Shown here: positions 48,332-61,168 of the stretch, piece after piece | Position numbering within the stretch: position 1 is the stretch's first letter | How the letters are laid out: each line of letters opens with the position of its first letter | Origin: Epiperipatus broadwayi | Taxonomy: Eukaryota; Onychophora; Udeonychophora; Euonychophora; Peripatidae | Length of the DNA: 64,000 nt | Reading direction: 5' to 3' | NCBI GenBank assembly: GCA_028023455.1 | Contig: JAQFVV010006305.1 | Location: 611,001 to 675,000, forward strand | Translations under genes and position numbers: made by a program | The notes under the pieces: model-generated | Seen by the model: only the letters and a program-made list of their open reading frames with translations | Told to the model about the DNA's origin: nothing | Database searches by the model: none

Positions 48332-50849
48332 ACCATCCTTGCAACTAACATTGCAAATTGTGCTTGTTGTGGTAGTTGGTTTGACTAATATGGGCAGAGT
48401 ATTGTTGCAGATCAGCAAACTTATTTTGGAGCAACAAATCGGTTTGACAATAATGAAATGAATACGTTCGGGCTATGTCAACACCCTAATTCTATATAGT
48501 GCAGTTTTATTATAGTAAAAGTGTTAAAGAAGAAATCATACGTGAGAGTATTAATTTATTCATGTGATAGGGTAAACCTCAGTTGCATTATAAAAATTAT
48601 TATCTAGGACATTCTAAAGAAATGCAATATTGATTTTCTTTGAGCTGATACCGCAGAGAATACATAATATTGGAGAGTTGCAGTTAGATATGGTGTTGAA
48701 AGTATTTCAAAGAGTAAAATTTTTTGCTAAAGAAATTAGGATTGAATTACTAAATATCAAATAAAAATGGACCAATATGTTCTATATGCGGAATCGTGAT
48801 TCACTGATTGGTTTGCATTGTCATTTCCAAAATTCATTTATGAATAGCTGCTTGATATATGTATTTGTGCTAATACAAGCAAAATATCAAAGAATGCAAA
48901 TTTAAATACTTTAATAACAGTAGTAAATATATTAAATTGAATATTATTTTTTAAAAAAATTTATAATAATTTTTGCTCAAGTTTAGTGAAAAATTAATTT
49001 ATAAATGGCACGTTCAATATCCAAAGCTGAAGTTGTCAGTTCTTTTTTTTTCTCTCTTAAAATGTTGCACCAACTATAGATATAGGTCTTATATAAAACT
49101 TTTTATGACCAATTTTAATACAATTAAATAAGTTTTTCAAAGAACATTGATTAAAATTAGTGCAGTGGATGAACTTGTTTATTAAAACCAAGTTTGTCAA
49201 ACCTGGGCATCATTGAAAATAAGGTTACTCTCAATTCATCAATCACTAAACAAGGTTGATGTTTTTGTTTTTAAAACAGCAGCGAAAAAGTCAATTTCAC
49301 ATAAGATATTACATATAGTAATAAAATTTCTAAAGCTTTGGTTGCTAAAATAGAAAAATTTCTTCACTTATAACCAGAAAGTACCAATATTTTTTTTGTT
49401 CTATATCAAATGGCCAAATATATCATGTGTTTTAATCACAAATGGGTTTTTTACTCATTCATATTTTGTCATGTCAAGATCTTTAACTGGTTTATTACTT
49501 TCGGCGCCATATTGAATTTTTTAAAAACTGGTTTGAGAGACAATTTTCACACTTCAGTTTTAATAATGTTAAAGCAAAAGGCTTTACATTGATAGAAACT
49601 AGAAAAACAATAAGGCTAAGACAAATAGTGATTACTATAAAAAATTCATAATTTCTAATTTATCATTAAGTTTAAATTACATCTTCATTGATAAATTTCT
49701 TTGCATTCTTCACAAAATTATCTTTCAAACCATATATAATATTTCTTACCTGAGATAATCCATAGCTTCAGAATCTCCAAAAGTTGTTAAATCTCAAAGG
49801 CATCTATAAGAAAAAGATTCATCCTAATAAAAGATATAAAACAAATCATTTCCAGAAGATAGATATGCATTTGTCATCATAGCAATTAGCTTCTTGTCTA
49901 TCTAAAACTAGAAATTATAGGCTAATGTCTGTATCACTGATAAAATGAATTTCATTTTTTTTTATATTCTTTATGTACACCAGTGATGCTATCTTGTTAT
50001 ATTTATTGTCCCACAAATATAATTTATTTGCATATAGCTCATTTGCTAGCTATAGACTTGAAAATAATGTGATGCAAGATGTGGCAAAACTACTGACTCC
50101 ACAGCGTGATTACCAAGGCATAGGCAAGAATCAGAATTTGATTTTTTGCCTGCATACAATTCCATGTGGTATATACATAACTATTGTGGTTATCTCCACA
50201 CACATCATTTGAAATCTCTTTATCAGTTTTGTGTTTATATTTTCACATGGTACTATGCCCAGTAAATTTTGGAATTGCTTTGTCAACTGCAAAATTTCTG
50301 TATATGTGATATCAATTGGTCCTAAAATTTACATTGTACTGCTCTACAATACCTATATTTTTATATATAGAGACATTACTTGTTATATAAACACAGACCT
50401 GGCAAAGACAGTAAAATACAAGTATAAACATAGTAAAATAAATTACTAAAGCTTTTAAGAATCATTATGTCTATAAAATAAGGTTGCCTAAACTTAGATC
50501 AAAGCCCCAAAATTCTATTTGAATACAAATTTATATACTGTATAATAAAGAACATAAATGATTTAAAGTATAATTTATATACTACATAGACACCAATATA
50601 AATGTAAACATGCCTGTGACCCGATATTCTGATTACATTTCAAAGGCCTTGAAATGCGAATTACCAGCGCATTTTTAATCTATTTTAATAGGCTCTTTGG
50701 CTGTTAAAAATTTTCTGCCTTTATCTTCTTCATGAAAACTAGTAAACTGAACATGAAATAAAAAAATTAAATGAAAATATTAACAAAAAAATTCATCAAA
50801 AATTCAAATTTTGTCAGATTCTGATAAGATGTATGCCATTAAAAAGAGC
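48332..50849. other. Gene-free RPL35 intron DNA
   Basis: No host exon is recognisable. Bases near 49915-50070 have scrambled counterparts at 52275-52475, which is discussed with the A/T-only tract. Confidence 0.4.
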
Positions 50850-53000
50850 TTTTAAAGGAGCAACGAGTGCTGGGATTTCTGCTGACGTCGTGCTTGTAGT
50901 TTTTACGCAAACTTCAACAAAGCACTGCTGCACTGTCATCGAGTGTAGATTATTCAAATTATAATCAATTTAAAATTTTTTTTTCATTTGCAGGACAAGT
51001 GTTTTTGAAATTAGGAAACATATCCAAAGTATTATTTTTCAAAGTAATCATCCACAGTTCCAATTTTTCTTAAGTGCTATAACTTTACTTTCTGCATCAA
51101 AGCATAAGATTGACGTCCTTGCTATGATTTATTTAAAATTAGTAAGTTTGTCAAAAATATCCATTAAATAAGGAAGCTTTACGAGGGATTTTGAGTTATA
51201 AAACAATTTTGCCTCACCTCTATTATTATCGGTCAGAAATATGGCGATTTCTTCTTTTAGTTCAAACACTCCTTGAAGTACATTGAACCAAGAAAGCCAG
51301 TGTAAAGTGCTCGTGTGTTTTTGTATCCATATCACTCAATTTTGCAAACAGGCTTCCTCTTAATAAACTGTTTTTAATAAAGTAACTTCAAATACTATTA
51401 GCAAATTTTCATTCAAACTTTTTAAAGCAAGTAATTGTTTATGTATCATATAATGGGTCCAAATTGCATGAGGAGTTATCTTTCGAAGTAGTGCTTATAA
51501 ACCAGCATTTCGTTCTGCCATTAGATAGGCATCTTTACATATCCCAATACAGTGTCATTTTCATTTAAAAAGTATCAAGCACATTGAAAATTTTTTTTGC
51601 TATGGTATTGTTTTCAATAGATTATTTTGGGTTCTAGTGTATCATGTATGAAATCAAATGAGTATCTTTAACTAAATCTGTTGCTTCATCCAACTTCAAA
51701 GCCTAATGCAACAATTTTTTAGTTTTTCTATTAATTGATCATGAAAATCTTCAGATATATCAAAAATACTTCTTGCCATATTATCTGCAAAGTGGAATTT
51801 TTTGAAATTGGTTAGTGTAATTCACTGAGAATTATTTTTACCATGTTAATAAAGCTGCAGTTTTACATTATTTTTAAAAATTTTTTAATATTTTTTTTTT
51901 TTTAAAAAAAAAAAATTTTTTTAAAAAAAAAAAAAATAAAAAAAAAAAAAAAAAAAAAAAAATAATATTTTAAAAAAAAAAAAAAAAAAAATTTTTATTT
52001 TAAATTTTTATTTTTTTTTTTTTTTTTATTTTTTAAAAAAAAAATAAAAAATATTTTTTTTTAATTTTTTTTTTTTTTTTTTTAAAAAAAAATTTTTATA
52101 AAAAAATATATATTATTTTTAAAAAAAAATAATATATAAAAATATAAAAAAAAAAAAAAATATTTTTTTATTTTATTTTTTAACCAAAATTTTAAATTAA
52201 AAGTATAAAAAAAAAAATTTATCCTAAAAAAAAATAAAAAAAAAAATCATCATAAATTGTTTTTATTTAAAATAGAATTGTAGGCTCTTTCTATATCACT
52301 GATAATGATTTTATCTCTTCATTTTATATTTTTCTTCAATATGTTTATATTCATTTACCCAATGATTTTATATTCTTTACATCCAAGGATTTATATTTTT
52401 ATGTACAGAAGTGACTATCTTGTTATATTTATTCCCACAGATAAATTTATTTCATATAGTCTATAGACTTGAAAATAATGTTATGAACATAGCAAACAAA
52501 CATGACACATAACATAACAAGAACAGAATTGATTATATTTTGTCAATCTTCTGTAACATTTGTTTATTAGTCTTAAACTCATTCTTTAAACCATATAATA
52601 AAACAAATTAATTTTCAAAAACTTTTTAAAATCATTATTTTTTAAAAAAATCGACTACGATTCTTATATTAATAAAGCTGCAGTTTTACCTAAGTTTTTC
52701 CTATTGTTTTTTTAAATTTAGCAATTCTATAAAAAAAATTTATACAATGCAAGCAATACTTATGACATTAGAGACATGATTTTTGAAAACCTATTTTGTT
52801 TATTCAAAATATGATTTCCTTTGGAAAAATTCTCTTGGCTTGCCAACATGGTCTGCATATAGTTTTTCAAGATGTTGTATTTATTAGGTTTCATACCTTC
52901 TGTAACTATAATATTGATACAGATCAAACATATTGGTCTTTCTTGTTTAATAATAATGGTACTTGTAAATTCCAATGTTAAGTATAATGGATCATATTTT
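50850..53000 (-). pseudogene. BED-finger hAT transposase relic (ZBED5/SCAND3-like)
   Basis: The N-terminal part (52975-52760) reads RPICLICINI...GMKPNKYNILKNYMQT, a degraded BED zinc finger with the CxxC pair but no clear His pair. Further along the minus strand come FDISEDFHDQLIEKLK (near 51770), MAERNAGL (near 51525) and LHWLSWFNVLQGVFELKEEI with FLTDNNRGEAKLFYNS (51335-51129), the well-known block of ZBED5-type hAT transposases. Stops and frameshifts are many, and an 823-base noisy segment interrupts it. This is a dead DNA-transposon gene, not host coding. Confidence 0.8.
51867..52689. other. Nearly pure A/T tract and scrambled duplicate, likely assembly artefact
   Basis: From about 51867 to 52250 almost no G or C occurs. 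TTAATAAAGCTGCAGTTTTA and the following C occur both just before (51846-51866) and at the end (52669-52689), and 52275-52475 is a garbled version of 49915-50070. Removing it restores continuity of the hAT relic. Confidence 0.7.
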
Positions 53001-56000
53001 CAAGACTTAACATTACTATTTTTTGTAGCTGTATTCGTATTGGTTGGACCACTTTTGCTAGTATCAATTTCATCTGCTTTTCGTTTCAATCTGGTTACAT
53101 TTATTCACCCAAAAAGGGTAATCATTTTTAAAATAAAAAATGTTTGCAGTTTTCGAACTTACCTTGGTAATTATTAAGAATACTATGTAATATAAAAAAC
53201 ACTATGCATAAAGCACTGGTTATGTCTGTTGTATCAAAATGTTCATTACACATCACTCATCATTAGCAGGACTGAACTGCTGAGAGCTTGTGCATTGTTG
53301 GGTCATTTTCTTAGAAAATGATCGCTTATGTCAAGAATGGGGCAAAAGTTCGTTAGCCATTGATGAGTAACTTGTTTTAGAAGCATCTGAATTTGTTTGG
53401 TAAAAGCCGCCCCACTTTGACAGTATTGTTTGGGAGTTATCTCTAATGTGGGTGTTTTTTATATGTATGATCTACCTACTGGTGGAGCTATATCCATAAA
53501 CCAGGGATGGCCAAACTTTTAAATGTTGGGGGTGACTTTTGGTGAAAGTGTATGTGAGGATGACTACTTTTTTTTTTCAGGGCTACAAATAGGGAAGTCA
53601 AAAAAAAAAGTTTTTTGTTGGAACATACAAATTGGTGTCTTTTTTTATAACAAATATTGGTGACATTTTTAGAAGATATTTATGAACTGATTTCTTTTTT
53701 CTCGAAGATACGAATTGTGTGATGACATTTTCCTATGATAACTAACTCTAAAATGATTATTACAAGAAACATAATTTCTACATTTTTGGTCGCATTTTAT
53801 TCTATTGTAAATTCGTAGCTTTATCAGTATTTAACATTTTAATTCCAAACAAATTACTATTGGCAGTATTTTTCACAAAAAAATTGATTTCTGATTGTGG
53901 TGTGTTCTCTGGGCATTTATTTCAAAGTTATAAGTCAAACCAAAATGTTTTACGCTTTTATAATAGATTTTGAATGTAAATAAATATGGTTCTTGTAATT
54001 TTTTACATGAATTTTCCTAAATATAAACTTTGATTCGAAAATTTTTAAATTTTACAAGAAAAATAAGGGAAAGTGAATAGTGCTTGACGGCTATTCAAGA
54101 CAAATGAATAACGTTGACCACTATTTTCATATCAAATGACATTCAGTGATAACTAGCAAAATGCAAATATTTTTCATAAATATTTATGGATTTAATGATT
54201 ACTATTGACTAATAATGTGGCTAGATTTAGGTTTTTATTTAAAATATTTAATTTTAGACTAAGAAAAGACTAGAAGTGAATAATCAGCGATCATAATTTC
54301 TATGACGCAAGAAATTACCGACATTTTCATGTACTGATTGGTTGAAATATAATTCCTTTATTTTACTGCAGGCTATTTTTTATATGTTTTTCTTATATTT
54401 TTCTTGTTATTAACATTATTTTAAATTTTTTGTTACATTTAATCAATTTGAATGTAAAATAATTCAATTTTTAGAAGCTAAATTAAAACAATTTTGATTA
54501 TTGTACATTAATATATTTCAGAAAGGAAATTGGCTAGATCCATATTTAACGAATCAAATCACTAAAATTTTTATTCAATCTGGCGAATAGGAAAATTCAT
54601 CAGACAAAAGATTAAATTATCTCAGCTCCCTTTAGTATTACAATTTGTCCATGTCACTTTATAAAATATTTATTAAATTACCTATAAATAATTATTTTTT
54701 AGAGCTGGTTCTGAATTTCAAAAAAAATTCAAGAAAAAAAAAAAATGTAGGTATTTTCATATTAATCCTGCAACAAGAATTAGACCTGCTGCAGCTTTTC
54801 ACATTCATATCATTCCGCTAACTTTTTAATCTTGTGTTTTAATCAAAATAATGTGTACACTTGGATCTTGTACAAACAAAATAAATTCTTCAGAATGGAC
54901 ATGTACATATTTTCGCAAGATTTACAAAGTTATCAGCAGGCTGAATATGTATGAAAAGGGCATAGCATGTCTACTACATGACAGAAATTGCATCGGATTA
55001 AATCTAATAATACTAAAATATTTATTTCTAACGACATTAAAAATATAAATTTCACACAATATAAAATCTGATACAGAATATTTCTAACAATATTAAAAAT
55101 ATTAATTTCACCTGAAAATCAATCTTAAAAAGTACATTTTTAACAATGTTCAAAATATGAGTTTCACATAAAATATATAATGGCACGGAATATTAATTTC
55201 TAACAATACTAAAAATATGAATTTCAATCAAAAATCAAGCTTATGTGCATTTTTAACAAAGGTAAAAATATTGATTTGACAAAAAAATTTAAAATATTAT
55301 TTATCATTATGCAATTCCCAAATGTTACTTTAAATACGGACAAAACAATCACTAAACTATAGAATATCCTAAAATATTACCAAAAAAACCATAAAGTATA
55401 CACTTACGGTATTTGCCGTGTAATATATAACAGGAAGTGCCTCGAAACAATAGATTTGCCAGTTCTACTTTATTTTAAGTGGATAAATTTTTTCCACAAA
55501 GTGCACACTTAGCTAATGTGATTGTATTTGTGGTTCACATGAAAATGATCGTAACAGATACTTTGTAATTCAGCACTTTTATAGACCTTCCAACGGTCTG
55601 TTTCCATAAGAATTGCTGCTGTTCTATCATTGGTTGTCTCAATAAAACACTCGTCAGTCGCTGCGCAAGCCACCGGCTTGGTTTTGAAAAGGCTCTCGTC
55701 AATTTTGTTAAGGCCTCCAATTTTATGTTTCTTTGAAAATATAAAGCAGCATTCATTTCAATAGTGGATAAAAAATCTTTGAATCAAAAAATACAAAACG
55801 AAAGTAAAAGTCGTTGAATCAAAACTATGAACACAAGTGAAGTCAGAAATAGTTAAAAAATGCAATTGACAGCACTAGTAATCTTGTCAGAACGAAATCT
55901 GGTCAATAACTGAGTGTAAAATTATCACACAAAAAACACGTTATTGAATCAGATCACGGAGTTGCACATTTATCATGGATATGAAAAGGCAGAGCATTTC

Positions 56001-56100
56001 CTCTACATTGCAGACTTAATACATAAGTACAAAAAATTAAACCATTAAGCATCACATGATCATCATCTCGTCGTATACTAGCACATAATTGCTTATAAAC

Positions 56101-56390
56101 AAGGCAAAAGTATACAGTAGTGCCAACCAGAGTAATCAATGGATGCCAGAAGGCTTGTGCATAAAATCCCTATCTAATGCCTACTCATCCAATATGCCCA
56201 GACTAGTTCTGTCTTTTGGCCTTCGTCAGTGAGGTGCTTTCAGATCCAAAGCTTCTCACTGACGAAGGCCACAAGCCAGAAACTAGTCTGGGCATATTGG
56301 ATGAGTAGGCATTAGATAGGAATTTTATGCACAAGCCTTCTGGCATCCATTGATTACTCTGTTTGGCACTACTGTATGAAGTGTTTTGCC
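56101..56390. repeat. Foldback repeat carrying a hammerhead in each arm
   Basis: Arms of about 135 bases (for example GGCTTGTGCATAAAATTCC mirrored near 56325) meet around 56243. Each arm holds a hammerhead sequence; only the right arm is intact. Confidence 0.8.
56255..56292 (+). ncRNA. Hammerhead ribozyme motif, CTGACGA core
   Basis: CTCA (56255-56258) pairs with TGGG (56289-56292); CTGACGA (56259-56265); stem II GGC/GCC with loop CACAA after an A-A mismatch; GAAA (56279-56282); stem III AC-TA-GT; cleavage base C at 56288. The mirrored sequence on the minus strand (left arm) has GAAC instead of GAAAC, losing the residue that should pair with the base before the cleavage site, and a weaker stem II. 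Confidence 0.75.
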
Positions 56391-58613
56391 TTCTTTACAA
56401 AAAATTATTGTTTTAGAATTGTATTAAAATAAATTAGATGCAAATTTTACAAAAAAAAAATTACGCAGGCAACTTCCAGAAACCTTGCAGTCGACGTCTT
56501 GCCACCCCTGACATAAACTATACAAAATAAGCTAATCAATAAGTTTATTTTTTGGTAAAAATTTGAAAACAAACATGACGGATTGATTTTAAAAAGAAAC
56601 ATGCTTGTTAACAATTTTGGATTTAAACTTACCTATTTATTATGAAATTATTTTCATCACTAAATTAAGATTCCTTCCCATTATTTGTTTTACAATCAGT
56701 TTGCAAAATATATTTCAGATTTTTTTTTTTTTAAATTTAACTTGTCAATTAGCTTATTCTGATATTGTTTGATTATATGTATAATGGTATAATGATTCTA
56801 CCATGTTGAGTATGTATTTGTTTGTTGAATTTAGTTGATCTGATAAATGTGCAATATCAGTTTTAATGTTTTGAAGATTATTATCGAGACTCATGTATAT
56901 TTCACATTGATGCTAAAGAGTAACTATAAATCTCTTTAGTGACCTATCATTGAATGTGGGTGAATTGTTTGCATAGGCATTTACATTTCTAATTTCTTTA
57001 TGTTTAAAAATGTGTTCAACATTAAATTAAAATGCCTTTATATATTCATTTCCAATTATATTGCAAACAGTAATTACTTGTAAATGTTTTTTAAAGAATT
57101 ATGCAGATGCAGGCAACAAAGATTTATTTTCTGGCAACATTGTCTTGTCTACCTGTAATGTGGATTTTGTTGTTTGTATTTTCTGTTTTGGCCTATTTTA
57201 TCTATATTTCTTTGAACTGGATTTTTATTAACAGAATTTATATTGTATGATGTTTTATATAATATTTAAATCTTTGCTATTTGTCAGAAGTTTCTTATTT
57301 TGACAAATGAGATATAATTTCATAATATTGGTTGTTATTCAGTTTTGTTACAAAGCCTTTAAAGTTGTTATTTATATAATATGGATGAATCTTTTTAACT
57401 GTCCCTATAAGTGAAATAGTTTAATAATCCTATTTAAAAATGTTTCGTCTCAAATGGGATGCATTATGCATTGAATGTTTTTGGGGAGTTTTGGAAAAAC
57501 ATTTCAATATTCCACATAATATTGCCTACATTTCTTTTTTTATTAGTTTGTCATCTCGGTAGTCGTGGAGGAACCATACTGCTGCCACCAGATGGCACTG
57601 TGACACCATCAACAACCGTCCCGAAGCCTGCAAGTGATAAATTTATATACGAAAGTGGCTCAAAATTGACAAATAAAATGTCTGAGGCAATATATATCCA
57701 AGAAATACATCGAAAGTACAAATTATAAAAAAAAAAAAAAGACCTACCACCCCCTTCCCTAAAATCAAAATTTCTTCACTTAAATCGAAAAATAAAAATG
57801 CCTGAAGATATATATATATATCCAAGAAATACATTGAAAGAACAAATATAAAAAAAAAAAACAAGAAAATGCTATAAAATTCAAATTAAAAAAAAAAAAA
57901 ATATGAAAATACGAAAGATTTACCCCCCCCCCCATCAAAGAAACATGGCGAATAAAGAGCGGGAAATCCAAAAACATCAAATAATTTACCTTTCAACATA
58001 AATACGCATCTACGATCATATTGGAAAGCAATCAACTGTTCTCTAGCTTTCAAATTATTGCATATCTAAATCGAGCAATAATATTTAAATAATTAAAAAG
58101 CAATACAAAAAAAATAATTATCAACGTAAAATCCACCCCTACCCCCAAAGTAGCTGAAATTGGCAAACTAAGTAGCTTTCAATATTTGCAAACAATCAGA
58201 TTTAAAAGAAACGGTTATATAAACTAAAGAGAATATTACATGAGAGAATCTATTTCTCAAATTTATTATTGACTGGTTTGAAATTATGGCACATCATCAA
58301 AAATAAGTCAAATGTAAAACATACCCCTTCCTCCAATGAAGAATTTCTATCCAAAAATAACTGAAATGGACAAATTAAATCAAACAAATACTTCTAAAAT
58401 ACAAATTAAAAAAAAACAACCCCAAAAAACACTATGCTCAAGAATTCGATCAAAAATAATTAAAATGCAAATACAGAATTTGGTGTTTTACTAAGAGATA
58501 ACCCTTCCAGCATGAAGTTATAGCAAAATATTCATTATTTATTAATTAATAATTATATCAAGTTTAAAATAATCATTGATTACAGTTACAGGAAAAAATA
58601 TATTTATTGGCAA

Positions 58614-61168
58614 TGAAACTGTAAGATTCGTATTCGAATCTTAAGTTTCACCTTTTTCTGTCGTCTCTCACTGACAGGTCTATCCCGCCCAAATTTAAAC
58701 TTTTTGGTATCGAATTGTGTGTGTAGCAATCTTAGAAATGTATAAATATATGTAGGATTCAGCATAAACACGCACACATTTCGATTTCAAATTAAACGCA
58801 ATAAATAGGGATAAAAGAATATAATTTAGATTTCTTTTAGTTATATAATTTTGTATAATTTTAATCATTTATTTTGGATTATAAAGTTCGTATTTATTGC
58901 TTTGTTTAAATTTCATTTAATAATAATTCTAAAAATATCTGATGTAATATTTAATTAAAAGTTAAAATAATCTTATGTTCCCTTTTTGTTTTTGAAATTT
59001 AAAAGCATCGGTCAGTGATAGATAATAGATTAATTAAAGAAAAATTCCCCAAAATGTAATTAGGAAATGTAAAATGTAAACAATAGAACGGCAGCTTTCT
59101 TTAATTAAAAAAACCAACTAAATGCATTGATTATCCTCAGAGCAGATTAAGTAGAACCTAAAAATATCTTAACAAAAATGTGAAAGATCAAGATAAGAAA
59201 AGAGGCCATCTTAGACTTGCTGGAGACATTCACTTAAACTTTAGCTTTGCTCTCGATCACTGAGAGTCTCCAAAAATAATAATAATAATTTGTTCCTGCC
59301 AAGGTATGACCGAGTAAAGCACCTAGATTATTCTCCATCAGGAGATGGCCTATCGGATGCTGAAGTTTCATTGCCCGTCATAAATTCACCATGAAGATCT
59401 GCTGCCTGAAATGAATGAGAAAGCTGCTGCTGCCATGAAATTAAATAAATATCTAAATACAAGAAAGACTTGCCACTCGTGAACTTTTTGCTGCTAAATT
59501 AATGGAATCGGAAAATTTCTTATAAAACAGGTACCTGTCTGTGTTCAAACTCTAGAGTACTCTAATAATATGCTATAGCTTTTCTTCATACTACTTATCT
59601 AAATTATAAAATGTAAAACTACCATATGTATAACTAAAACTGAATAATTAATTTAATATGTAAATTTCTCTAATAATCTAGCTTACCTCACTCTGTCTTT
59701 CTTGGGTGCGTATTTCTCAAATCTACATTCTATCTATAGTTATTATTTACTTATTGCATGCTCATAATCATTTCAAAGTTTAAATCTATGATCGTATGAA
59801 ATAGTGAATGCGTGTCACATTTTCATTAATATGTACTTTCCTAAATAACTAAACTTTCATATAAATTGGCACGCATTCAATGCATCATTTATTGTAATGC
59901 AGGGGTCTACTACTTCGCAAATGGCTGGCATATTAGTTGTAATAACTCCCAGCTTATATATATTTTGTATTTATTAAATTTAATGAATAATTCTAGAAAA
60001 TCCCATTTCTTTGAGAGTCGCCAGAGTTCTTGAGTAAATGTTGGTAATGTAGGGCCAAGTCAGAAATCTATTTAAATCTCATCATAACCGTTTATACAGT
60101 ATACATGTGTTACGTTTTAGAGACGCGATGACCCATTCCGCCGTGAAATTTCCGGACTCTTCAGGGTTGAAATTAACCCCAGTCGTCCTACACAAGCGGG
60201 CATAATGGGTGCTCCCGTAGGACTTGACAATGTCATGCAGCCAGCCAGCAAAACTGCGACACGGACCGCTTGTCCCTGGTTATGCTTATGTGACACCTTA
60301 CTTCGTCGGGCCGATGGCAGAGACCAGCCCGACATCCTTATAAACTCATTCACGGCATTGCAGTTTCGATATACTGCCATTCCATATCGCCTTTCTAAAG
60401 CATACCACGTGTTCCTTTACTTCGTTTTATTATTCTATATATCACTCCGCCTCTGCATTATCTTCATAATTCATCTCAAATAAATGTTTGCCCTTAGTTA
60501 TAAATAAATATTTTAATTAAATAAATATATGTCCGCCGCCACTCTTAAATCTTACTTTAGACTCTTGCATTGCAAAGGTATAAATCCCTCCAGGCATGCA
60601 TTAGAAATACTCACTCGAGAATTTTAGGTAGCTAGATTACGCCTTCAAATAAATGTATTCCTTTTGTAAACATTTCAGTATCGAAATACCGCTATTGAAA
60701 TCCTCAATATAAAATAATGTCTAAATAAATAAATGTATTCTTTAAAATATAATCATGTCGCAAATTCCGCTACTGAAGCTTTGAATCCCTAAATATTATT
60801 AATGTTTTATTAAAATGTATTAATAAATAATTTTAAACTATATGTCTGCAGTTACGTTTATTCGATACCCATTCTATATAATATTTCCTCGATTATGTAA
60901 ATATGAATGTTTAATTAATACTAGTTTGATTATTGGCTAACTCTAGAATAAAATCATGAATCTCTTGCATATCCCTGACCACCGTGCCTAAGGAAATATT
61001 TACTAATGTCGCATCAGATGCGTTGTTTCGTGGATTGTATTGTGGAACCGATAAACTATGTTCGAACTCAGTACCACGGGTGGCTTCGCTACTCGATGGT
61101 GCTGCTGTTCTGTATGGTGGTCGAATTCTGCACTATGTTTACGAGTCACACGTTTTCTGACCGTTACA
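58614..61168. mobile_element. 2.55-kb insertion with TG...CA ends in the left arm of the foldback
   Basis: The right arm reads straight through GCAAGAACGTTAC where the left arm has GCAA, 2,555 extra bases and GCAATAACGTTAC. The insert starts TGAAACTG and ends CCGTTACA, so TG/CA ends with a 4-base duplication (GCAA) suggest a solo LTR. Its first 38 bases form a hairpin (TGAAACTGTAAGATTCG against CGAATCTTAAGTTTCA). Confidence 0.72.
60112..60420. other. GC-rich island inside the TG...CA insertion
   Basis: Clearly more GC-rich than anything nearby, with open frames on both strands (60205-60483 plus, 60380-60117 minus) and no recognised protein. It could be a regulatory part of an LTR or captured sequence. 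Confidence 0.5.

Larger units (their letters stand above)
53502..56510. mobile_element. hAT-type DNA transposon, 3.0 kb, no transposase recognised
   Basis: Ends CAGGGATGGCCAAAC and, mirrored, GTCTTGCCACCCCTG, the CAGGGGTGGC style of BED/hAT elements. They are flanked by CCATAAAC (53494-53501) and ACATAAAC (56511-56518), an 8-base target duplication with one change. The only notable open stretch (55756-55535) has no recognised domain. A hammerhead-bearing foldback sits near its right end. Confidence 0.8.

Noticed and set aside
55535-55756. 73-codon frame inside the hAT-type element as a transposase piece
   Set aside because: It does not align by eye with hAT blocks; an alternative frame of the same stretch is equally open, so the coding strand is undecided.
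59270-59520. Less AT-rich stretch with GCTGCTGCTGCC as a host exon
   Set aside because: Frames are short and broken, no splice-bounded exon matches RPL35 or another known protein, and it lies within the TG...CA insertion.
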